NCBI GenBank assembly: GCA_007922305.1 | Contig: ML677374.1 | Coordinates: forward strand, 9,176,094 to 9,240,093 | Reading direction: 5' to 3' | Length of the DNA: 64,000 bases | Origin: Dermatemys mawii | Lineage: Eukaryota; Chordata; Testudines; Dermatemydidae | The notes under the pieces: generated by a model | The model's input: the letters and a program-made list of their open reading frames with translations, nothing else | Told to the model about the DNA's origin: nothing | Databases searched by the model: none | Program-made: the position numbers and the translations under genes | Shown: in pieces, positions 1-9,445 of the stretch | How the letters are laid out: every line of letters starts with the position of its first letter | Numbering within the stretch: the stretch's first letter is position 1

Positions 1-230
1 GGGTACAATCCTACACTGGCAGGGGATGGGGAAAAATTTGATTTAATAGATCTCTGTAAGCTCTAATTTCTCTGATACTGTTAAAATTATTTAATTGTGT
101 AACTATAGTGCCTAGAGTGCCTATGGAGATGAAAAAGTCTGGTCATACTCTCTGTAGCAGAGAGTTTCACAACCGGCTGAAAAGTGTGTCTTACTTAATA
201 ACCTATTTCAATGTTCAGATGTTATGGGTG

Positions 231-290
231 GAATCCTGGCCCCACTGAAATCAATGGCAAAACTCCATTGATTTCAGTAGGGCAGGATTT
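231..290. repeat. Short palindromic element
   Basis: Arms at about 231-257 and 265-289 are near-perfect reverse complements around a 7-nt loop. The inner part of each arm is the ATTGATTTCAGT/ACTGAAATCAAT motif that recurs in many palindromes of this window. It looks like a small MITE-like element. No target duplication was identified. Confidence 0.6.
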
Positions 291-843
291 CATGCTGTCT
301 GTGTTAGAAAACTGATACTCAGATGCAGTAATGGAACACAGGAATTGCAAGACCATTTCAAACCTGAGGTCCATTTCCTATCTTTGATAGCGACCAGTAC
401 AGCGGCTTCAGAGGAAGGAGTAAGAATCCCACAGTAGTCAGATATGGATCATCTGCCATGATCTCTAATAACCGAAGACTGGCTTAAGCCTTGAAACATG
501 GATGTTCAACATCTCTTCCCAATTTATCATCATTCATTTTATGCTAACATTTATAAAGCACTTAGAGATTTTCAAATGCCTGGCGCTAGAGAAGTGCAAA
601 ATGTTACAGTAATGTAACTGCTGTTCACCCGGAATTGCATTATTACCTCTATTATACATATAATTTGGGTAACATACTAAGCTTAAAAGTTTGTTTTAAT
701 TTAAACCATACATTGCACCTGTCATCTGCCATTTTGGTAGCTACAGAAGTTACATATCATAAATCATGGGCTGCCATAATCTGTACAGTTGCATAATAAA
801 TAGGAGACGACAGACTCTGTCTGATGAGCACTTCTCTCTCTTT

Positions 844-897
844 GTTATAATCATCCTGGGCAGCATAGGTGTTATAATCATCCTGGGCAGCATAGGT
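844..897. repeat. 27-bp tandem duplication
   Basis: Two directly adjacent copies of a 27-bp unit (844-870 and 871-897), identical as read, followed by a partial third start (GTTATGAAG). It lies in otherwise unique sequence. A short open frame runs across it on the plus strand, but nothing suggests it is a gene. Confidence 0.9.
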
Positions 898-974
898 GTT
901 ATGAAGATAGATGACAACCCATACCAGATCTTAAAAAGAGCTGCAGAGCCACATCATATTTATTAACAAGTATA

Positions 975-1068
975 CATGCAGAAACCTTCCACGCTCATTT
1001 CCACATGTGGAAGGCTTGATCTTGCGAGTCTTCCATGTGCAGAAATGAGCACAGAAGGCTTTTGCATG
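975..1068. repeat. Imperfect inverted repeat (39-nt arms, 16-nt loop)
   Basis: The arm at 975-1013 pairs with 1030-1068. By eye most of the 39 positions match, and both outer ends carry CATGCA/TGCATG. It could be a small MITE or the source of a hairpin RNA. Nothing in the sequence decides between these, and it lacks the TTGA/TCAA core of the other palindromes. Confidence 0.55.
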
Positions 1069-1069
1069 T

Positions 1070-2271
1070 AATTTTTAAATATTAGCAATAGCAATTTCCA
1101 TCTTCCATCACTCCCAAGCCTGCCGAGCTCTGATTCCTTCTGCCATTACTGAACCAAGAAGAAGGGGAAATTAGAAATATTTAAATGGCAGTTGTAGTTA
1201 AAAGTGGAAACTATGCAAGGAATGTTTCCCATTCTGTCATCCTGGAGAATCTCTACATTTCTGGTACTGGTGACAAAGAAAATAAAGTAAAGACAATTTG
1301 AGCACAGGGTGTTCCAGCCTGTGCGTTGATATTTTGGGGAAGATCTTGTATAAACAGGTGTTATTCCATTGCCCTTTGTCTCTATGCCTTACAGTATTAC
1401 CAAACTGATTTACCAGTGACAGTTTGAATGCCATTAGTACTGAAATGATCTTCTGGGAATGACAACATATCGTGGACAAGCATTTATTGGCGAATGCGCT
1501 GACTGGTTCCACTCCAGGAATTGCCCCACTGACAGAACAATCATTATTTCTATCATGACAGTCACCCCTCAGATGGAGGCGATGCCTGAAAACCTTCCAG
1601 AGGACTATTCTGCCATGCATACTCCCGCTGAATAGCGCTTCGCTCCACACGTAATTCCACTAACATCAATATAGACTTGGGCCCAAGCTGTGCTCTGCAC
1701 TGACTGGCATCATAATTGATATGATCCTGAATAGCTGGACAAATGACTGCTATGAACATATGTGATCTTGGCTCAACAAACTACCCTGAGGATTAGAATT
1801 CTAAGACTGACAACCTTGGTTTAAAGGACATGTTATTTCCCACTCTCCCACACATACACACAGAGAAAACCCTATTGTTCGGTTACCAATCCCTTTCAGT
1901 GTTTTTTATTTTACAAAGCCACTGTGTCATTTACTTTTGGTGACAGTCACCACTGTTCCAAGTCCCATTCTGTGGCAATGATTTATTACTATTGGATACA
2001 TACAGCTCTATAAAAGGAGGTATTTCTACCTCTTCAGCTGGCACCTGACAGTTGCAGATAGTTGACTATTTTTCATGTGAGTTTTAGCTTGAAGCTTTTC
2101 TCCTTTGCTGTTGTGGAGCCTAACAAAATGCAGGTGGGCTTCTAAGGATGAAAATTAAAGCCTAGCTTTCAAAGGATCTCACATAAAAATCTTTTTTCCC
2201 CACTTAAAGAACATTAATCTCTGCCTATGCATGGATTTATTGTACACAGAGAATTTAATAGAATTTAAAGG
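1070..2271. other. No recognised feature
   Basis: AT-rich unique-looking sequence. A minus-strand open stretch (about 1237-1759, split over two frames) was examined. It has no recognisable domain, no convincing start and no splice context, so it is not called as a gene. Confidence 0.4.
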
Positions 2272-2379
2272 ATGGACTGTCTTGTCGTTAAGACACTTGA
2301 CTGGCATCCAGGAGATTTGGGATTAGTAAATCTCCTTGTGCTTCAGTTTCCCCAAGTGTAAAACAGGGATAGTAATTAA
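2272..2379 (+). mobile_element. MIR-like SINE, decayed
   Basis: A tRNA-like head (CTTGTCGTTAAGACACTTGACTGG region) is followed, after an internal loss, by the CORE-SINE phrase CTTCAGTTTCCCCAAGTGTAAAACAGGGATAGTAA. The order matches a MIR-type element on the plus strand, with most of the central core missing. Confidence 0.65.
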
Positions 2380-2729
2380 AGCTGGGCAAAAAATAGTTTT
2401 CCTATCATTGGAGGAAGTGAGAGTTTTTCCAAACAATCCTCCTTCCTCACAAAATTTGGTTTGAGCCAATAAAAATGTTTCATTTTGATTTCAACATTTA
2501 TATTATAAAAATATTTTAAAGTGGTTTCCTTCAAATAAAAACCTCAAATATTTCATTCAGTAAATGTCAAAGTGGGACACCGACATTGCTGAAATATATT
2601 TCACATTTTTGTAATCAAATGAAAAATTATTTGAAACTGTCACATTCTTGTGGGAAGTTCTGGTTTTGATTAATTAGCATTTTCCTATGAAAAAACATTT
2701 AGTTAAAAGATTCCCAAACAGCTCTAACA
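2380..2729. mobile_element. AT-rich palindromic DNA element
   Basis: The left end AGCTGGGCAAAA and right end CCCAAACAGCTCT are imperfect inverted ends. The interior is rich in AAAATTTT, TTTCA and TGAAA runs. Related AT-rich blocks occur near 22.4, 23.2, 26.1, 38.4 and 40.4 kb. It resembles a non-autonomous DNA transposon family. No clear target duplication is visible. Confidence 0.5.
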
Positions 2730-4020
2730 ATAATGGTCACACCCTGAATTGTCTATTGTCCACCTCTAATTGAGATGTGTGTATGTTAGAGAGTCTATAC
2801 ATTTTAGAGAGAAAAGAACACATTTAGCCAAACAACATTTGTCCAAGAGGAATAAATTATTTTTCACTTGCAGAAAACTTGGACAACTGATCTCCAGGGT
2901 AATTACTCTGCTTTAGGTTTCTCCCCACAATGTACAATTTTCTTGTGTGTGGTGTAATAAGTTATTTGTTCAGTCACTCTTGTTCTGCTGACCAATCCTC
3001 CAGCACAGTGATTCTTGCAAAAAAGCACTAATATAAGAAATGGCAGGATGCTTTTGAAACTGAATTTTGGTTGATGCCATAGGAATCGTAGAAACAGGGT
3101 GTGAGGAAGACCCATTAATGTATACATGTCTGACTTTTTTTTTTTATTCCGTTGCAGTCTAGAGTTGGTGGGAAATATTATTTCCATCCTGTGAGTAGTG
3201 CAAAGAATTCAAAAAAATTTCTTAAGTCAAATCAGGATGAAATGTCAAAATCTCAAAAATACTTTGACCTGATTTTTTCCCCCCTTCATTTAATTAGGAG
3301 AGAATAAGAACCCCAGATTTTTTTTGAAGGCATGGGAAGCTAATATGAACTGGGATTGGCTAGATTCAGAGACATCTTCATAAATGGCTCACACCCTTCT
3401 CCCCTATTCACCCCCACACGGTTTGCAACATTTCAGAACCTGATTATTGGGGTGAAAGTAGGACAGGGTGGTGGGCCCAATGGATCTTAGAACAAAAGAC
3501 CCTCAGGCCATGGCTGGATTTCTGTTGCCTGGCCTTCGGTCAGATGATCAGAACTTTTATAGTCCCTAATCGCTATCCTACCTGAATAATAGTAATTTAA
3601 TGGCTGCACATTGTGTTCTGAACCCCTCCACCACCTCAAAGATTTTGTGGCTGCTCTGCATGCCAGCCTTACAGACGGGGCATTACTTACTGCTCCCTCA
3701 AAGAGAATGGTTCCTTTGTGTTTGCATCATGTCCCCCTGAGCTTTTGGTGCCGTTATAAAAAAACAACACACACACGCACACACAAGCTAGTTGTTGCTC
3801 TGTGGTACCCCTGCCCTGATGTTTGACATTATTTAATAACGTTTACAGAATAAAAGTGCTCCCTGTTGGAGGGCACAGATGTAATTCTCTATTTCATGGA
3901 TCAAAAATGGGTTAGAGAGAAAGCAAGGGAGCTACAAAGCCAGCAGCAAAGACGATAAAAATAAACATGCAGTTGTTGGAACCTTAGAAAAACAAGTGGT
4001 GCTAACATAGATGAGCGGCT
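2730..4020. other. No recognised feature
   Basis: Mostly unique AT-rich sequence. It contains a short ACACAC run around 3765-3785 and an AAATGTCAAAATCTCAAAAA-type stretch near 3240 that may be a scrap of the AT-rich palindromic family. No gene-like open frame. Confidence 0.4.
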
Positions 4021-4090
4021 AGATCCCAGACTCATTCAAGACAATGGAAAGACTCCCATTGACTTCGGGGGGCTTTGGACCAGGGACTCC
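4021..4090. repeat. Palindrome fragment with CCATTGACTTC core
   Basis: Contains CAATGGAAAGACTCCCATTGACTTCGGGGGGCTTTGG split around a centre. This is one of the repeated palindromes in which a TTGACTTC core is flanked by CCAAAGCC-type arms. It is eroded at the left arm. Confidence 0.5.
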
Positions 4091-4439
4091 ATTAATGATA
4101 TTTCTGTAGCTGGAAGCTTTGGGACTAATATCCATAAACTCACATTTTGTGCATTCTTTGTCCATGTAATAGACAAACGTCTGCAAGAAATGATGCTCTA
4201 ACACAGCCACAAGGACCATGGACTTACAAATACTCATTGCTTCTTAGGCTATAATTCCACTGCAAATCACTGCTGGCAATGTGCAAAGCATGTGTAGCTA
4301 CCTGCTGCACTTTAAAGCAGGGGAAGTCAATGCAGTGGTGTATAGCTACAGATATCAACGAAAGGCTTCAGCCACAGGGAACCGCCAGAGCTTTTCCCCA
4401 CTGCCTCCTGCCCTCCTTTTCCCACGGCTATACCCGGGC

Positions 4440-4500
4440 TAGGGGTCCTACAGTATATATACACTGTACAAGCCACCATATGGACCGTGCACTGTAGACA
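4440..4500. repeat. Possible truncated MITE end (GTAGACATACCC)
   Basis: Ends in CACTGTAGACATACCC, which matches the terminal signature of the element at 44854-45130. The other end could not be recognised, so this is a weak call. Confidence 0.3.
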
Positions 4501-4510
4501 TACCCTTGGA

Positions 4511-6063
4511 AGGGACTCAAAGCCAGCTTTTAAAAAGGGACATAGGCATGTAAACAGGCTGATGGTGCCCGCGTCCACCATTTTAGGTGCCACTGGCATT
4601 TTCAAGATTGCAACTCAGGTGCTGCAAACCCCACAACTAATGAGCAGCTCAAAGGCTCTAGCCGAAGACTTGACACCTGTCAGATCCCACAGCATGAGGG
4701 ATGGAGGATGCCATCAATGGGTAGAAGGGCAGCCCAGCACCTGCCCAGAAAACAGCCGGGACAGAGGGTGAGAAGATTTGAGAAGCAGCAAGATATGGAG
4801 TGGGGGAGGAAGATGATTTCAGATGTTTAGCTGACCTAGCTTAGCTGTCGAACTTCAAGAGAGGGTCAGCAGCAGAGGATCCTTTCTTAGGTTCTCAGCT
4901 ATCCCCAGGCACTCTAACAGGAACCCGAGGCCAACATCTGCAACAACAGAGAGCAAGGAATTAAAAAAAAAAAAGATGCAAGCTTAGCAGGGCTGAAGTT
5001 TTATCTAGCTTTATAATCATTCCTACCACTTTCATCCTAGAGATAGTTGAGTGACCACGTGACTTGCACATGTCACAGGGGACAGGTTCTAGATGTGGTA
5101 AAACAAGGTCTTTTGTTGGGTAATCTTGAAGTAGAGGAATTTTTGGCCAAGTCACTTGGAGTCAGGGTCAGCTATGACCTGTTAATGCCATTCTCAGAAC
5201 ACAAAAAAGATTTCTGATGCAGACGGAACTAGGGTCTGTGACAAAGGGCCAGAGGTTAAAACCAAGCTTACGCTGATGTCTGTGATCACTGAAAAAGAGA
5301 GGCACTTTTGGAGCACATTCAACAGGTGTGTCTTCTGTTCAGAGCAGCATGAATGTTCCATTCCCTTACACAGCCAAACTGTGTTTGAAGGTAACTCAGC
5401 TGGACTGGAACGTGTAGATGGGTACATCTGAGACCAAAGTATGAAAACTGTTTTTGAAGCTTTGGAGTGTCTGATTCTGACTCACACTGGTGCAAATCAG
5501 AAGCAAGTCCTCTGAGATCACTAGAGATGAACAGGTATAAAAGGGAGATCAGATACCAGGCCTTGAATTAATTTTTCAAATGCTAATGTAACATGTTTGG
5601 GGCTAATATACCAGAGAGCTGTTTGATAATGTGGTGCACCCACAACCCTGTAAAAGTGCAGCTAAGCATGTATTTAAAACTATATTTCTCCCCTCTGTTT
5701 GCCTGTCTAAAACTAGTAAGGACAAGAAAGTATTTGACAGCTGAGTTCATTAACCTTTGTTAAACGTCACCTTGTCAAGAATGCTTCAGGAATTAGCAAG
5801 CATCACCCCTATTTCTTCATTATAATGATGATTCAGGTTATATCAAACAGCCTTCAAACAGCATAGGACAGATTGATTTATTTGAAAACCAAAACCAAAT
5901 TAAGAACACACTAAAGTATTAGATGGTGCCATTTGGCTATCCCAGCCTGTGATCACACAGGTGCCTTTTAATTTGTTTAAGTTTGTTTTTATCTCGCTGA
6001 AATTAATTTTAAATTCACTACAGTATGCTTTTTCTGGACAAACTTAAGTTGGCTTCAACATTA
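4511..6063. other. No recognised feature
   Basis: Unique-looking sequence without a supported gene. The short open frames on both strands have no domain signature and overlap each other. Confidence 0.4.
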
Positions 6064-6151
6064 CAGTAGAACCCTGCAATACCGCGATGATCGGGGTCCA
6101 AAAAAATCGACCGTGGTAAACACAGGGTCGCGGTATTGCAGGGTTCCACTG
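6064..6151. mobile_element. Tigger/pogo-type MITE, 88 bp
   Basis: Terminal inverted repeats begin CAGTAGAACCC on the left and, read on the other strand, CAGTGGAACCC on the right. Over the first 24 bases they match at 23 positions. The element is flanked by TA on both sides (6062-6063 and 6152-6153), the target site of Tc1/mariner/pogo elements. Only about 40 bp lie between the arms, so it is non-autonomous. Assignment to pogo/Tigger is inferred from the CAGT start and TA flank. Confidence 0.85.
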
Positions 6152-6289
6152 TACTTGTTTTTTCCCCTAAGTTCTGGTAGTCACTGAATGTTCTGCTTGT
6201 AGGTTAACTTTGTTTGGTTTCTGCTCTTCACTTTTTGTATTTGGAATGGATTCTGTGGATCTTAATTAAATTGACAAGTACAGTGTTTC

Positions 6290-6460
6290 TCGACCAGGGT
6301 ACGTGTATAGCAGGAGTGCAGAGCAATAAATCTCATCCTGCTATGAAGGACCGTGACTCTGGGAAACACGCATGAAATAGGGGAGGGCTCTGCAGAAATG
6401 GCTTTCCCTAACTGTGGAGGGGCGATATATGGCACACATTCCAATTTTGGCACCAAACCA
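6290..6460 (+). pseudogene. Harbinger-type DDE transposase fragment
   Basis: In the plus frame beginning at 6353 the translation reads MTLGNTHEIG and then FPNCGGAIYGTH. This resembles the conserved stretch of PIF/Harbinger nucleases around the first catalytic aspartate (FPNC.GAIDGTH in the family). Here that aspartate codon is TAT (6428-6430), so the residue is tyrosine. Upstream bases still read as RAI...LIL before a TGA at about 6342-6344, so the frame is broken. Only some 55 codons survive; the remaining catalytic residues are absent. It meets the minus-strand Myb/SANT-like piece end to end near 6460. These proteins normally cut and paste Harbinger DNA. This copy cannot be functional. Recognised from family motif only. 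Confidence 0.7.
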
Positions 6461-6461
6461 G

Positions 6462-7015
6462 CTAGACCCTGGCTGCCCTCCCCACTGGGCAACCCCGCTG
6501 GGAGCTGCACATCCTTATCTAACTCCACGCCTTCATTAATAACTTCATCCTCCAGGTTAGGTCCTCTTTCTGCCATGTCCATGCCCTCCAAAGTATCCAC
6601 AAGGCTCTTGGTGATGGAGATGGAGTCACCACCAAGGATAGCATCAGAACCAGCAGGTCTTAGGTGAAACACCCGAGTGACTGTTTGCCTCCCTCACCTA
6701 ATGGTACCCCGGCTTCACCTCCTTTATCTTCGCTCTGCACTGCAGCATGTCCTGATCGTAGCCATTTTCACATATGCCTCAAGAAACATGTCCATAGGAA
6801 TCCCAGTTCCTGCAATTCAAGCCTCCTCTCTCCACACACTGAGCAGTTCCAGCAGCTCTGCCATGGTCCAAGTGGGAGAGAGTTTCCTGCTATAACTCAC
6901 CATAGTTACCTGGGAAGATGCGATGAGACCTCTCCACACTGAGAGCATGGCTGTTTACCTGGCTGTAGGGCAGTGGAGTTCAAATTGCTGACCAGAGCAG
7001 TCAGGATGGGCATTG
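6462..7015 (-). pseudogene. Myb/SANT-like DNA-binding protein pseudogene (Harbinger accessory)
   Basis: Reading the minus strand from 6870, WTMAELLELLSVW appears. This is the start of a Myb/SANT-like domain of the kind carried by the second protein of Harbinger transposons and by many host copies derived from it. A stop follows soon after. Further along, QCRAKIKEV (about 6740) matches the third-helix region. An acidic linker follows (about 6560-6500) containing LEDEVINEGVELDKD. The pieces lie in different frames with stops, so this is a dead copy. The sequence before 6870 resembles 5' flanking sequence of such copies, so the upstream limit is approximate. In live Harbingers the Myb-like protein helps the transposase reach DNA and the nucleus. 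The tail-to-tail position with the transposase fragment fits a decayed Harbinger with an internal deletion. Confidence 0.72.
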
Positions 7016-7145
7016 TGGGACACTTCCTGGATAGGAACTTTTTTGGGACTTTTTCTTACAGTGGCACCTATTGTCCCCCACCTCCTACAGTTGCTATCTG
7101 GTACCCTACTCTTGGAGGCCAAGTAAAGTGATGGAATTGAGTATG

Positions 7146-7334
7146 AGGTCTACACTTGTCAACAAAAATGCAGAGAAAAAAAAAAAAGACGTAAATCTCT
7201 CAGGAGGATGGATGTATTTTGTTGCCAAAACCAAGCATCCCCCCACACAAAAGTTGCCTCAGTGCGTATGCATTCACTGTTTGGGTTGACAAATGACAGT
7301 TTTGGCGACAAAACCTGGTAGTGTAGACAAGGCC
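7146..7334. mobile_element. Palindromic MITE with GTCTACAC ends
   Basis: The left end GGTCTACACTTGTC and right end GGTAGTGTAGACAAGGCC are inverted. The interior has mirrored TTGTCAACAAAA and TTTTGGCGACAAAA. An A-run sits at about 7178-7188. It has been inserted in or beside an older minus-strand MIR-like SINE, which resumes at about 7335. Confidence 0.65.
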
Positions 7335-7440
7335 TACGTGACTAACCCAGGGCCACACAGAAAGCCTGTAGAGGACCAGCTCTCCCAAGTCCAAGGCTAG
7401 TGCCCTAATTACTTCACCATTCTTCCTTTTGTTACCTCTT
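7335..7440 (-). mobile_element. MIR-like SINE, 5' part
   Basis: GTGACTAACCCAGGGCCACACAG and then CCAAGGCTAGTGCCCTAATTACTTCACCATTCTTC match the reverse complement of a MIR-type core and tRNA-like head. The left part is replaced by the MITE at 7146-7334. Confidence 0.6.
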
Positions 7441-7517
7441 GTTCACTTGTCTTTTCAGTCAGATCCCCACCTGAATAGCGAAAATCTTCTTTCTAGTAGC
7501 TGACAGGTTGAAACGAT

Positions 7518-7582
7518 GGGCCAAATTCTCTGCTGATTGAATTCCACTGGCTTTGACCGTTACACCAGTAGAGAATTTGGCC
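7518..7582. repeat. Palindromic element GGGCCAAATTCTCTG
   Basis: The left arm GGGCCAAATTCTCTGCTG pairs with CAGTAGAGAATTTGGCC at the right end. The centre holds TTGAATTCCACTGGCTTTGA. A second copy of the same family lies at 21794-21883. Confidence 0.7.
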
Positions 7583-8195
7583 TGCTGTTTCTTTCCTGAA
7601 TCTCAAATGCTTTCCCATGCCTTTGACACCTCATGGATGAATTACAGCATTTTAATTCTTCAGGATTTGGTCTTCCAGACCTTGCTTCACAGACATGCTC
7701 CAGCTAGTACAGTTAATTACGAAAACAATATGTTTGGGCTTTCCCCACCCCCACTTGTCATTCAGGACAGCAGACGCTCACCACTGTTTCAAATGGGTTT
7801 TAAAATTGGACAGTAAACCCACAAGATCTCACATGGAATGCGGTTCCGTGCGTAGGTGTTGATGAATCACTTCACACCCTCAAGTGCCAGAGGCTTTACC
7901 AGCTATGTCTCACAGCTATGTAATACGTAAAAGCTAATTCTATTTCCTGGTTTAAAAACAGCATTAAATATATCCTGTTGGTTTTACATAAGCTTTGAAT
8001 TATTCTTTTTTATGTGAAGGGGAGCTTTTGATGCCTGTTATGACAGGCACTTCATACAGCATGGATACTGTATTATTAAAGCAACCACATTCTTCCGAAG
8101 CAGCACTAATAAACAGGCTTTTGGGTTTTTTTGTGGTGGTTTTGGTTGCCAGCAAATGGGTCAAAATTGAGAGAAGCTCAATATAAATAAACTGC

Positions 8196-8466
8196 GGGGT
8201 ACTTATTACTATATCATTTGCATTATGGTAGCACCTAGAGGTCCCAGTTGAGATCACCATGTCACCATGAAACACTGTACACATATATGGTATGTGTCTA
8301 AAGGGGCTGACAAGGTAAAGAGAGAGACAGAGGAACTATTATCCTCATTTTTACGGGTAGATAAAGGAAGCACAGAATTTAAGTGATTTGCTCAAGATCC
8401 CATAATGGCAGAGCCGAGATCTGAGTTCAAATCCAGTCTGATGCCTGAACCACAAGACTAACCCAT
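8196..8466 (-). mobile_element. MIR-like SINE with L2-type tail
   Basis: Read on the minus strand: a tRNA-like head (around 8466-8430), the core phrase seen here as its complement TTTAAGTGATTTGCTCAAGATCCCATAATGGCAGAG, then a tail whose complement GGTAGCACCTAGAGGTCCC is seen at 8226-8244. The tail resembles the 3' end shared with the L2-type LINE near 40.1 kb, the expected source of retrotransposition machinery. Confidence 0.65.
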
Positions 8467-8963
8467 CACATTTTTGCCACTTTTGCACATCTGTCATAAT
8501 GCTGGATCCCTAACTCAGGTGAGAACTTCAGAGCTTCAAGGCTGTAATATTTCCTATAAGGGGAGCTTACCTTTATGGAATCCAGGGAAAATGGGGACAC
8601 AGCACAGTGACTTGAACTCAGGATGCCTCTGATGCAAATTTTGCAGTTTGTAAATGAGAGACTTGGGAATCCATCATCATCTTGCTGAACAGGGTAACGT
8701 GCCCGCAACTGTCTGTGCCAGTAAAGATTTGGACAGGTGAACACTGTGTTCGAGGTGTGGCACTTTGTAGTGTTGGAGCAACATGTGATGTGATGCTTCA
8801 GGTGGATTTTTAACGAGGAACCAAATGCTTTGGATAGAAAACGTGGGTATTCTCCCCGCTCAGACTCTGTTTTCTAAATGCTTCAGGATTCCCAAGAATT
8901 TCCCCAAGTTTCCTTCATCTATAATCAGGCTCCAGGACCCGAGCTATGGGGTTCTCCACTCTG

Positions 8964-9062
8964 TGGCCCTGATCCAGAAAAACACTTCAGCATGAGGCAT
9001 CCCAGTGAATCAACGGGATAGGCATGCTTAAAGTTATGCAAGTGCTCCACTGGATACAGGCT
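8964..9062. repeat. Palindrome with CCTGATCCAG / CTGGAT ends
   Basis: The left arm CTGATCCAGAAAAACACTTCAGCATG pairs loosely with CATGCTTAAAGTTATGCAAGTGCTCCACTGGAT. The centre is CCCAGTGAATCAACGGGATA, a decayed form of the recurrent TTGA/TCAA core. The same family is nested in the SINE at 19.26 kb. Confidence 0.55.
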
Positions 9063-9109
9063 GTTCCTAGGACTACTGAATGGGATTACATTTAGTCTAT
9101 CTTTTGCAA

Positions 9110-9445
9110 TGATATATCTACGGCACTTATATGGTCCTTCTCCCCATAGTAGCTAAATGCCTTAGATTGAATTTCTCTTCACAGCGTACCTCCAAGGAAG
9201 GTAGGCAGGTACTGTTATACCCATTTTGCAGATGGATAACTAAGGCACAGCGGCACTAGGTCCCAGGTCTTCAAAGGTATTAAGGCTTCTAACCTCCACT
9301 GAAGTCACTGGAAGTTAGTTAGGAGTTTAAATACCTTTGTGGATCCGGGCCTAAGTGACTTGCCCAAGGTCATCGAGGGCATCTGAGGCAGAGTGTGAAA
9401 TGAACCCTCATCCTACCACCTTAACCACAGAACCATCTTGCTCAT
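9110..9445 (-). mobile_element. MIR-like SINE split by a palindrome
   Basis: The reverse-complement MIR core is visible in two parts: CCCATTTTGCAGATGGATAACTAAGGCACAG up to 9258, and AAGTGACTTGCCCAAGGTCA from 9353, ending in the head complement CCACCTTAACCACAGAACCATCTTGC. The 93-bp palindrome at 9259-9351 interrupts it. Removing the palindrome and one TA gives a continuous MIR core. Confidence 0.75.
9259..9351. mobile_element. Palindromic MITE inserted in SINE (TA flanks)
   Basis: The left arm starts GGTCCCAGGTCTTCAAAGGTAT and the right arm ends ATACCTTTGTGGATCCGGGCC, with CACTGAAGTCACTGGAAG at the centre. TA lies at both edges (9257-9258, 9352-9353). Related copies lie at 11656, 13207, 44829, 45575 and 50588. 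Confidence 0.75.

Noticed and set aside
6262..6672. 136-codon minus-strand frame as an intact gene
   Set aside because: It is the acidic linker of a Myb/SANT-like protein that runs on into the antisense of a transposase fragment; upstream parts are in other frames with stops.
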